In this document: positions 1 through 4,982 of the stretch, in pieces | How positions within the stretch are numbered: the stretch's first letter is position 1 | How the letters are laid out: each line of letters opens with the position of its first letter | Source of the DNA: JAAEKA01 sp049299095 | GTDB lineage: Bacteria > Chloroflexota > Anaerolineae > JAAEKA01 | Reading direction: 5' to 3' | Assembly: GCA_049299095.1 (NCBI GenBank) | Contig: JBAQWV010000138.1 | Location: 1-9,347 of the forward strand | DNA: 9,347 nucleotides | Notes under the pieces: generated by a model | Seen by the model: the letters and a program-made list of their open reading frames with translations, nothing else | Told to the model about the DNA's origin: nothing | Databases searched by the model: none | Program-made: the position numbers and the translations under genes

Positions 1-34
1 TGACAGATCGTCGTTCTGGTAGTACGCTTGCCAT
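1..34 (-). CDS. Possible 5' end of a divergent gene running off the left edge
   Basis: An ATG at 34 reading leftward is preceded by a GGAG-type ribosome binding site at about 45-50, with a rather long spacing of about 10 nt. Eleven codons are visible, reading MASVLPERRSV. Nothing can be said about the product. A weak -35-like TTGTGA (101-96) and a poor -10-like TAAGGT (78-73) sit upstream, 17 bp apart. The gene would be divergent from the membrane protein gene at 214. With so little sequence this could be chance. Confidence 0.27.
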   Translation of the reverse strand, partial: MASVLPERRSV

Positions 35-141
35 GCGAGGCGGTCTCCTTTCGGGTTTTTGTTTGCACCTATACCTTACTCGGATTCCGCCTCGCTCACA
101 ATTTCAACCGAATTCCATACACTACCCAGCCTGTCAATGCG

Positions 142-170
142 TTGCCACGCGGCTGGTTTTGTGTTACAAT
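142..170 (+). promoter_or_regulatory. Predicted sigma70-type promoter with extended -10
   Basis: TTGCCA at 142-147 is followed after exactly 17 bp by TACAAT at 165-170. The -10 is preceded by TGT, making an extended -10 of the form TGnTACAAT. The predicted start is near 177, giving a leader of about 37 nt before the ATG at 214. The same TGnTACAAT form occurs upstream of the glycosyltransferase gene. The call rests on motif match only. Confidence 0.5.
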
Positions 171-213
171 TGACAGGACAAGTCGAGAGACTGGCACTGG
201 AAGGACATGGAGT

Positions 214-678
214 ATGCCAAGCAATTTGTTGACCACCAAACGCAAAATTCTGATCGGCGTGGCCGTGGTGGTGGTGATTGCCCTGATTGCGCTCATCACC
301 TGGTTTTTGTACACACATCCCGGCTTTACCGCGACCAGCAGCAAGCTTGCGATCATTATTTTGGCGCTGGTGCTGCTGATTATGAACATTTCAATGATCT
401 TCATGCTGTGGCAGATCATCCGCCTGATTGATTTTCTGCTGACCGAGCTGAAGCCGGTGCTTAACAGCGTACAGCAAACCAGCCAGACGGTACGCGGCAC
501 TGCTGAATTTGTCAGCGATGAGGTGTCCAATCCGATTATTGATGTGTCGGCCAAGGCCGCAGGGATTAGAGGCTCGTTACGCTTCATTCGCGATAGCCTG
601 ATGAACCCCAACACGGGCACGTCCCCATCATCCAGTCGCCCCGTGCAGCCGGACAACGTCAGACCGACTGATTTCTAA
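214..678 (+). CDS. DUF948/YtxG-like two-helix membrane protein
   Basis: This encodes a 154-residue membrane protein. A short basic N-terminus (KRK at 9-11) leads into a first transmembrane helix at about 12-32 and a second at about 44-68. A conserved-looking helical stretch follows (LTELKPVLNSVQQTSQTVRG, about 76-95), and the C-terminal tail is rich in Ser and Pro. The helical stretch resembles the DUF948 (YtxG-like) family, whose members are small membrane proteins of unclear role, some linked to general stress. The next gene is YtxH-like, which matches the ytxG-ytxH order known in Bacillus and supports the call. The frame is open back to 28, but I chose the ATG at 214 because it follows GGAAGG (199-204) and the promoter at 142-170, and because the product then starts directly with the membrane segment. 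The gap to the next gene is 17 nt, so the two are probably cotranscribed. Family assignment is moderate; membrane location is firm. Confidence 0.83.
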   Translation: MPSNLLTTKRKILIGVAVVVVIALIALITWFLYTHPGFTATSSKLAIIILALVLLIMNISMIFMLWQIIRLIDFLLTELKPVLNSVQQTSQTVRGTAEFVSDEVSNPIIDVSAKAAGIRGSLRFIRDSLMNPNTGTSPSSSRPVQPDNVRPTDF

Positions 679-695
679 ACTTAGGAGAGTTTGTG

Positions 696-1082
696 ATGAG
701 TGAAAAGAAGAGTTCAAAAGCGTTTGTGTTGGGTTTTATTGTAGGTGCGATTGGCGGCGCAGCCTACACCATCCTGCAAACACCGCAGTCGGGCGATGAA
801 ACACTGGCTCAACTGCGCGGTTTGAAGGCGCGCTTCACCGGCGGCAGCTCTACGGCTAATGATTGGACGAATACCGGCTATACGGCCCCGCGTTCCTGGG
901 AACGCGCGACTGACCGTATGACGCAGCAGGCTGAGAACGCGGCCGACACGATGAAGTCGGCGGCGCAGAATATGGCGGACGAGGCGAGTTGGCAAGCTGA
1001 AGACGCGGTCGAACAAGCCAAATCCGCAGTACGCAAGGTCGAGAAGAAGGCGCAAGACCTGGCCGACGACCTGGACTTATAG
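696..1082 (+). CDS. YtxH-like (gas-vesicle-protein-like) small stress protein
   Basis: This encodes a 128-residue protein with one Gly-rich hydrophobic segment at about 9-27 (VLGFIVGAIGGAAYTIL), followed by TPQSGDE. That order is typical of the YtxH family, where a hydrophobic hairpin is followed by a P-x-SG motif. Residues 67-128 are a charged, Ala-rich stretch predicted to be a long amphipathic or coiled helix of late-embryogenesis-abundant type. Family members are small envelope-associated proteins often induced by stress; no enzymatic role is expected. A GTG at 693 immediately precedes the ATG at 696. The ATG is preferred because AGGAG (683-687) sits 8 nt before it and only 5 nt before the GTG. 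It is the second gene of the unit that starts at 214 and ends just before a hairpin terminator. Confidence 0.84.
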   Translation: MSEKKSSKAFVLGFIVGAIGGAAYTILQTPQSGDETLAQLRGLKARFTGGSSTANDWTNTGYTAPRSWERATDRMTQQAENAADTMKSAAQNMADEASWQAEDAVEQAKSAVRKVEKKAQDLADDLDL

Positions 1083-1102
1083 GTATACCATAGAAACAAA
1101 GA

Positions 1103-1137
1103 GGCCGTGCCCAGGTGGGTACGACCTTTTGCTTTTT
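1103..1137 (+). terminator. Intrinsic terminator after the YtxG/YtxH-like unit, possibly bidirectional
   Basis: GGCCGTGCCC (1103-1112) pairs with GGGTACGACC (1117-1126) across a 4-nt loop, with one mismatch and one G-U pair. TTTTGCTTTTT follows on the + strand. On the - strand the same hairpin is followed by a T-rich stretch (about 1102-1092), so it may also end the rhodanese transcript that converges from 1155. Confidence 0.7.
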
Positions 1138-1154
1138 ATGAGCAGTGTGCGTTG

Positions 1155-1601
1155 TTATTTGGCGATGTCGTAGCCGGCAGCTTGCCAGGCGTTCATGCCG
1201 CCGTCCATGTTGTGAACGTTGAAGCCCTGCTGCTGCAGGTATTGCGTCGCCTGACCGCTGCGATTACCGCTGCGGCAAACAGCCACGATGGTCTTGTCTT
1301 TGGGTAATTCGCTGACGCGGCTGGCAAGCTGGCCCAGCGGGATCAGTTGCGCTTCGGCGATGTGGCCGGCAGCGTATTCGTCCGGCTCGCGCACATCGAG
1401 GAAGAAGACGTTGGCGTTGCCGCGCAGGCTGTTGGCGGTTTTAACGTCAATTTCCAGGGGCAGATTTTGCGGTGCGGCCACCGCTTGCGCGGCCGGTGCG
1501 GCGGGCGCAGCCACGGGCGCGGCCGCGCCACCCCCACACGCGCTCAGCGTGAACAGAACCAACAGAAGTAAACTGATTGACAGGGTGAAACGGTATTTCA
1601 T
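1155..1601 (-). CDS. Rhodanese-domain lipoprotein
   Basis: This encodes a 148-residue exported lipoprotein with one rhodanese domain. The N-terminus is a signal peptide (hydrophobic core about 8-18) ending in the lipobox LSAC with the lipidated Cys at 22. A low-complexity Ala/Pro linker runs to about 46. The rhodanese domain (about 48-146) contains DVREPDEYAAGHI (69-81) and the active-site loop CRSGNRS, with the sulfur-carrying Cys at 109. Single-domain rhodaneses of this size transfer sulfur or act in thiol redox chemistry; the acceptor here is unknown. It would act outside the cytoplasmic membrane. An in-frame ATG lies at 1607, but AAGGA (1612-1608) abuts it directly and is 6 nt from the ATG at 1601, which I therefore chose. 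It lies 65 nt downstream of the glycosyltransferase gene and may be read from that transcript. It converges on the YtxH-like gene. Confidence 0.9.
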   Translation of the reverse strand: MKYRFTLSISLLLLVLFTLSACGGGAAAPVAAPAAPAAQAVAAPQNLPLEIDVKTANSLRGNANVFFLDVREPDEYAAGHIAEAQLIPLGQLASRVSELPKDKTIVAVCRSGNRSGQATQYLQQQGFNVHNMDGGMNAWQAAGYDIAK

Positions 1602-1612
1602 GGTCATTCCTT

Positions 1613-1671
1613 GCAGGGTTACGAGTTATCGGTTACGCAGGTGTGATGCAGTTGCGTCCGTGCAGGTTACG
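1613..1671. repeat. Three direct copies of GGTTACG between glycosyltransferase and rhodanese genes
   Basis: GGTTACG occurs at 1617-1623, 1631-1637 and 1665-1671, all in the same orientation. Two copies extend to GCAGG(G)TTACG (1613-1623 and 1662-1671). The last copy spans the stop codon of the glycosyltransferase gene. They could be binding sites for a regulator of the rhodanese gene or the residue of a small duplication. The repeats are real; a function is not shown. Confidence 0.4.
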
Positions 1672-2854
1672 CGCGCGGTTCAGTTTCTGTCAAACGCTGC
1701 CCGATCAGCTCGATCATGTGCGCGACACGGTGATCCCAGGTGTTGGCAGCGGCTACGGCCCGGCGCGCGGCCACACGGTCGGGTGTGTTGCCCTCGGCCA
1801 GGGCCGCGGCAATGGCAGCGACAAATGTGCGGGCGTCGTCGGCCAGGCGTACCAACAACGGGCTGAACGGCACCAGCTCCGGCAGCGACGTGGCGACCAC
1901 GGCCCGGCCGGCTGCCAGATATTCGTACACCTTGAGCGGATTGACGTGCCGCGTCTGTTCGTTCAGGCGGTAGGGGATCAACCCGACTTCGCAAGCTGCC
2001 AGCACCGCGGGGACTTGCTCCGGCGGCACTGCACCCGCGAAATGGACGTTGGGTAGGACACGCAGCCGCGCCAACGCCGCTTCGTCCGCGCCGTAGCTAA
2101 CCGGTCCCACCAGCCGCAGCAACCAATCGGGCCGTTGTTCGGCCACGGCAGCCAGCAGTGCTAAATCCACTTTGGCATTGATGCCACCCACAACGGCGAG
2201 GGTTGGGGGATGGGATGGGGAAGGGGGTAAGTCTTTTGGGGAAAAGGCGGAAAAATCAACGGCATTGGGCAGGTAATAGGTATGCGGGTTGAGCGGTAAC
2301 CGCTCTGCCACAAGGCTTTGCGCGGTGCAAAAGACCAGGTCTGCGCGCCGGGTGAGCTGCGCATCCAGTTCGCGCTGACGTTGCACTTGCGCCGCGGTCA
2401 GGCCGGGATAGGCGCTGTACTCATCCACGACGTGATACACGACCAGCCGCGGCCGGAGCTGTTCGATCCAGTGTTGCTGGCCGGGGCGAAAGAACCACAG
2501 GAGGGGGGCGAGATGCGGGTGGCGGGTGGCGGGTGGCGCAAATTCATCGGTTACCCGCTCTAACGCGCGCTGCAAGCGGCGGCGACGCAGGGACGCAGTC
2601 AGCGGGCCGAGGAGTGGCGCGCCGGTCATGGGGGTCAGGGGTGACCAGCTTAGCGCGGCCAGGCCGTCCGTTGTACGCAGCAGCGCGGGGCGGGCGAGAT
2701 CGCGCCAGGGCAGCTTGCCGCGCAGCGTTGGTTCCTCATTCACCAGCAACAACGGCGCGACGCGCGCCAGCCGCCGTGCAATCTGCGGCTTGTCCTGCCA
2801 GATCGCGCCGGGCGGGTCAGGCGTGAAGAAGAGGATGGGGGGAAGGGTGGGCAT
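1667..2854 (-). CDS. GT-B glycosyltransferase (GT4-like, group 1)
   Basis: This encodes a 395-residue cytoplasmic or membrane-associated glycosyltransferase, probably transferring a sugar from an activated donor in cell-surface glycan synthesis. The N-terminal half begins with PPILFFTPDPPGAIWQDKPQ (5-24) and includes VVYHVVDEYSAYPG (138-151) and LVFCTAQSLVAER (173-185). A Pro-rich linker (about 206-218) leads to the C-terminal Rossmann half, with LAVVGGINAKVDLALL (219-234), LPNVHFAGAVPPEQVPAVLA (267-286) and the donor-site region NPLKVYEYLAAGRAVVAT (305-322). The last matches the P-L-K-x-Y-E-Y-L-A-x-G signature common in GT4-like enzymes. An open frame extends upstream to 2932, but the start at 2854 fits the usual beginning of such proteins and lies just after a promoter at 2897-2869. 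There is no clear ribosome binding site, so the mRNA may be nearly leaderless. The substrate cannot be told from sequence. Confidence 0.87.
   Translation of the reverse strand: MPTLPPILFFTPDPPGAIWQDKPQIARRLARVAPLLLVNEEPTLRGKLPWRDLARPALLRTTDGLAALSWSPLTPMTGAPLLGPLTASLRRRRLQRALERVTDEFAPPATRHPHLAPLLWFFRPGQQHWIEQLRPRLVVYHVVDEYSAYPGLTAAQVQRQRELDAQLTRRADLVFCTAQSLVAERLPLNPHTYYLPNAVDFSAFSPKDLPPSPSHPPTLAVVGGINAKVDLALLAAVAEQRPDWLLRLVGPVSYGADEAALARLRVLPNVHFAGAVPPEQVPAVLAACEVGLIPYRLNEQTRHVNPLKVYEYLAAGRAVVATSLPELVPFSPLLVRLADDARTFVAAIAAALAEGNTPDRVAARRAVAAANTWDHRVAHMIELIGQRLTETEPRA
2200..2227 (+). other. G-quadruplex motif in the glycosyltransferase gene
   Basis: Five G-runs of 3, 5, 3, 4 and 5 bases are separated by loops of only 2 bases on the + strand, which is the template strand of the gene. 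The complementary coding strand is C-rich and encodes the Pro/Ser-rich linker between the two halves of the enzyme. The pattern meets the usual G-quadruplex rule with very short loops. Folding in the cell is not shown. Confidence 0.6.
2515..2538. repeat. Heptanucleotide tandem repeat (GCGGGTG, 3.4 copies) inside the glycosyltransferase gene
   Basis: GCGGGTG is repeated perfectly three times (2515-2535) and followed by a partial GCG. The unit is 7 bp, so gain or loss of one copy would shift the reading frame near residue 110 of the 395-residue enzyme. With the G-run at 2503-2508 it also makes a second, looser G-quadruplex motif. Confidence 0.8.
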
Positions 2855-2868
2855 AGTCGTTGCCGCAG

Positions 2869-2897
2869 ATTGTAGCACGCCCGCCTTGTTCCACCAA
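2869..2897 (-). promoter_or_regulatory. Predicted extended -10 promoter for the glycosyltransferase gene
   Basis: On the - strand TTGGTG (2897-2892) is followed after 17 bp by TACAAT (2874-2869), preceded by TGC, giving TGnTACAAT. The predicted start is near 2862, only about 8 nt before the ATG at 2854. This argues against the longer open frame to 2932, whose start would lie upstream of the transcript. Motif-based only. Confidence 0.5.
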
Positions 2898-2954
2898 GCA
2901 ATCAGGGCGCTAAGTGCCGTTTGATGCGCCAAGCGGTATAAAACTCGACAAAAG

Positions 2955-2968
2955 ATGATTTAGATCAT
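2955..2968. promoter_or_regulatory. FNR/CRP-shaped dyad upstream of the SPFH-like gene
   Basis: ATGAT-N4-ATCAT forms a perfect dyad with the geometry of FNR/CRP-family sites (TTGAT-N4-ATCAA for FNR). Its centre lies at 2961.5. If transcription starts 7 nt after the -10 element at 2991-2996, the centre is at -41.5, the classic class II activator position. No such regulator is encoded in the window. The motif is short, so chance is possible. Confidence 0.35.
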
Positions 2969-2972
2969 AGCT

Positions 2973-2992
2973 TGTGTAACACACATGTGTTA
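2973..2992. promoter_or_regulatory. Alternating half-site operator overlapping the -10 region
   Basis: TGTGT (2973-2977) and ACACA (2979-2983) form one dyad with a 1-bp centre. TAACACA (2977-2983) and TGTGTTA (2986-2992) form a second, with 7-bp arms and a 2-bp centre. The two dyads share the middle half-site. The second one runs into the proposed -10 element, a position suited to repression. The binding protein is unknown. Confidence 0.4.
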
Positions 2993-2996
2993 TGCT
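2988..2996 (+). promoter_or_regulatory. Candidate extended -10 for the SPFH-like gene
   Basis: TGTTATGCT fits TGn plus a weak -10 (TATGCT at 2991-2996). The expected -35 position (2968-2973, TAGCTT) is poor, as in activator-dependent promoters. The leader would be about 148 nt long. It contains a small hairpin (CGACA at 3071-3075 with TGTCG at 3080-3084) and no open frame that I could support. Confidence 0.33.
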
Positions 2997-3150
2997 GATT
3001 ATTGCGCGCAAATTACACAAATCCGTGGGTTTAGTGAAAATAATCGCAAGCAGAGTGGGCGGCTTCGGTGCGACAACAGTGTCGTCTGATCAATATTTTA
3101 TTACTGGATTGGCAGTGGGTTTGGGTGACAGGCTGACATAGGAGGTTGCT

Positions 3151-4548
3151 ATGGTCAAGCTATTGCTGTTCATCGGGTCATTACTGGTCGCTGGCTTCCT
3201 GGCGCTAAGCGTGGGCTGGCCGTGGCTGATTGCCGTGGTCGCCGCTGAGATCATCGTCGGTGGTTATCTGCTGCTGAAGGACTTCCCTAACAATCCGCGC
3301 TTCATCACCCTCAGTACCCTGTTTGCCATCCAAGCCCTGGCGCTGGCCTGGGGCTTTATCTGGACGATGCAGCAGGTGGATACGGAGGCGCTCTCCAGCC
3401 AACTGAGCGTGACAATCTTTCAATGGATGGCTGGCACGGTCTGGCTGCAGAATTTCTGGGGTATCGTGGGCGGGATCGCCGGAGCAATTATCCTGTTTGG
3501 GATGCTGATTGCTGCGGTCAACCTGTTTGGCCTGCTGCCCAGCGCCCAATCCACTGGTGTTAGCCGGGTGGACAACTTCACGCGCGGCGTGCGGCGCTCA
3601 TTAGGATTGATTCCCGCGCAATGGGCGGTGCGCAACGGAGAAATTGTTGTCGTGAAGGCCGCCAAAGAGTCGTATCCACCGCTCACTGGCCCCGGCGAAA
3701 TCGAAGTGCAGCGGGACAACGCGGTCATTCTGGAGAGCAACGGCGGGATTTCACGCATTTTGTTAGAGGGTGTGCATTGGGTTGGTTATATGGAGCGTAT
3801 CTACATGCCTGTACCGCTCTTTGGCAGAGGGGAAGCGGTGGTGGTGAGAAATGTCTCGACCAACGATCCGATGATGATTGAAGAGCTGAATTTGGCCGTG
3901 TTTCACAAGGTCAACTGGCCGCGCCTGGAGAAAGTTTCTGCAGAGGAGCTGAAAAAGAACCTGGAGACGCTTCTCAAAGACAAGGTGTGGGCACCGTCAG
4001 GCAACCATTGGAGCGCCGCAGTCAGAGCCATCACCGAGCGTGAGGCGCGCAATGTGGTGGCCAACTATAAGTTGGAACCGTTTTTGAAGTTCAACGAAAC
4101 CGAGCGTAAGGAGTTCAAGGAGAAGCTGGGTGACCGGGTGAACAAAGTCACCGAAGAATTCCTCGGGGTCAAGGTGACGATCACCGGCATCGGCGCTGTG
4201 ACCATCCCTGACCTGGCCGCGCAAAAACTCACGCAACGCTGGCTGGCTGCGCGTGATGGCGACATAGCCTGGGAGCAGACCGATCTGCAACGGGACATAG
4301 ATTCTAATCTTGCCCAAGGCCGGAGCGACGTTATGCGCACACTGTCGGATGCCATGCGCGAGGCGGGAAGTTACCACACCAAACCCAACGATTTCATGTT
4401 GCTGAGTATGATCGAGCAGATTCAGCGCAGCGGTAACAACCCCGCCAACGCCACTAGTCAGGAGATGGATATGATAACGCGCTTGCTGATGATGGAGCTG
4501 CTGAAAACGATGAGCAACAGCGCGGCTACTCCTGCTGACACAGTGTAA
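3151..4548 (+). CDS. SPFH/Band-7-like protein with four N-terminal membrane helices
   Basis: This encodes a 465-residue integral membrane protein. Four hydrophobic helices are predicted at about 3-20, 23-43, 51-73 and 103-128. A soluble region follows, starting with GPGEIEVQRDNAVILESNGG (180-199) and RILLEGVHWVGYMERIYMPV (202-221). That pattern of a Pro-Gly start, Asp, AVILE, GG and GVH fits the beginning of an SPFH (Band 7/prohibitin-like) domain. Residues about 345-406, starting TGIGAVTIPDLAAQKL and rich in charge, resemble the helical segment after such domains. Proteins of this type oligomerise at the membrane and organise microdomains or protease complexes; the partner here is unknown. 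The start is firm: AGGAGG (3140-3145) lies 5 nt before the ATG. The upstream region has two dyads that suggest regulation. The gene ends one base from the stop of the convergent gene at 4550. Family assignment is moderate, and the four-helix front end is unusual. Confidence 0.75.
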   Translation: MVKLLLFIGSLLVAGFLALSVGWPWLIAVVAAEIIVGGYLLLKDFPNNPRFITLSTLFAIQALALAWGFIWTMQQVDTEALSSQLSVTIFQWMAGTVWLQNFWGIVGGIAGAIILFGMLIAAVNLFGLLPSAQSTGVSRVDNFTRGVRRSLGLIPAQWAVRNGEIVVVKAAKESYPPLTGPGEIEVQRDNAVILESNGGISRILLEGVHWVGYMERIYMPVPLFGRGEAVVVRNVSTNDPMMIEELNLAVFHKVNWPRLEKVSAEELKKNLETLLKDKVWAPSGNHWSAAVRAITEREARNVVANYKLEPFLKFNETERKEFKEKLGDRVNKVTEEFLGVKVTITGIGAVTIPDLAAQKLTQRWLAARDGDIAWEQTDLQRDIDSNLAQGRSDVMRTLSDAMREAGSYHTKPNDFMLLSMIEQIQRSGNNPANATSQEMDMITRLLMMELLKTMSNSAATPADTV

Positions 4549-4549
4549 C

Positions 4550-4804
4550 TTATCCCGTTCGTCGGGGGTAACGCTGGTGCGATGGCGTGGGCGCAGGGAG
4601 TTGGCTGGGCGTAAGCGCGCTGATCGGCAATGGGTGCACCTCGATGCCGAAGCTGGTGGCCGTGGCCGCCAGCGCGGCCAGAAAGCCGCGGCGAAAGCTA
4701 TCCAACTCAGACTCACCGGCCTGACCTGCGGCTTGCAGGCCGGCCATCTCGACCCCGCGCAGAATATTCTCGATGTCGTGGCGATGCCATACCAGTTGAC
4801 CCAT
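4550..4804 (-). CDS. Small orphan protein with Pro-rich tail
   Basis: This encodes an 84-residue protein of unrecognised function. Residues 8-55 look helical and compact (HDIENILRGVEMAGLQAAG, then a Phe-Arg-Arg-Gly-Phe segment and ATATSFGIEV). They resemble short uncharacterised bacterial proteins with a D-I-xN-I-L-R-G/A motif. The tail (about 57-84) is rich in Pro, Ser and Arg and probably disordered. There is no signal peptide or membrane helix. The frame is open further upstream, but the ATG at 4804 is 9 nt after AGG (4816-4814), and ATGs at 4813 and 4810 lie too close to it. A TATAAT promoter lies about 35 bp upstream, overlapped by an inverted repeat. The stop codon is one base from that of the convergent SPFH-like gene, leaving no room for a separate terminator. 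Confidence 0.68.
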   Translation of the reverse strand: MGQLVWHRHDIENILRGVEMAGLQAAGQAGESELDSFRRGFLAALAATATSFGIEVHPLPISALTPSQLPAPTPSHQRYPRRTG

Positions 4805-4820
4805 AATCATCATCCTAGGA

Positions 4821-4840
4821 AATAGAAAATATGTTCTATT
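4821..4840. promoter_or_regulatory. Inverted repeat over the start of the small orphan gene transcript
   Basis: AATAGAA (4821-4827) and TTCTATT (4834-4840) are perfect 7-bp arms around 6 bp. The repeat covers the predicted transcription start and half of the -10 element of the promoter for the gene at 4804. It is a good operator position for a dimeric repressor. In RNA, only part of it would be transcribed. Confidence 0.48.
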
Positions 4841-4866
4841 ATATCCTTTGAGATGATTATAGACAA
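4838..4866 (-). promoter_or_regulatory. Predicted sigma70-type promoter for the small orphan gene
   Basis: On the - strand TTGTCT (4866-4861) is followed after 17 bp by a consensus TATAAT (4843-4838). The predicted start is near 4831. A second TATAAT (4871-4866) overlaps the -35 element but lacks a good -35 of its own. Confidence 0.55.
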
Positions 4867-4940
4867 TTATACTCGACAAAGCATTCGTAAGTGAGCTATT
4901 ATTTAAGCTTCCCCAAGAGGCCGGTTCCTTGCGCACGCAC

Positions 4941-4980
4941 CACTAACCAGCTTGCTCGGCTGGCAACAAGCTGGTTAGTG
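4941..4980 (-). terminator. Perfect 14-bp inverted repeat after the DksA-like operon
   Basis: CACTAACCAGCTTG (4941-4954) and CAAGCTGGTTAGTG (4967-4980) are exact reverse complements around a 12-base loop. The repeat begins 2 bases after the stop codon of the last gene in the - strand operon, so it most likely forms the 3' hairpin of that transcript. No T-tract follows on either strand, so it is not a textbook terminator and may instead protect the mRNA 3' end. Confidence 0.5.
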
Positions 4981-4982
4981 AG

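Noticed and set aside
90..115. Lac-operator-like string near the left edge
   Set aside because: Only a short half-site-like stretch (ATTGTGAGCG on the - strand) is present with no symmetric partner; chance resemblance.
28..213. 62-residue N-terminal extension of the YtxG-like protein
   Set aside because: It runs through the predicted promoter at 142-170, and the start at 214 has a ribosome binding site and leads directly into the membrane segment.
96..656. Open frame of 186 codons on the - strand opposite the YtxG-like gene
   Set aside because: It mirrors a gene with clear membrane helices and a ribosome binding site, has no such site itself, and its composition looks like a reverse complement of hydrophobic codons.
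1288..1866. Open frame of 192 codons on the + strand across the rhodanese and glycosyltransferase genes
   Set aside because: It overlaps two well-supported genes and their junction. The product is low-complexity Arg/Ala/Gly, typical of antisense GC-rich frames.
2855..2932. 26-residue N-terminal extension of the glycosyltransferase
   Set aside because: The extension lies upstream of and across the predicted promoter, and the product from 2854 begins as such enzymes usually do.
3071..3084. Hairpin CGACA/TGTCG as a riboswitch or attenuator in the SPFH leader
   Set aside because: The stem is only 5 bp, no T-tract or alternative pairing partner is evident, and no known riboswitch core is seen in 3003-3150.
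3997..4716. Open frame of 239 codons on the - strand across the SPFH-like gene end and the small orphan gene
   Set aside because: It lies antisense to the SPFH-like gene and out of frame with the orphan gene. It has no ribosome binding site and no recognisable family.
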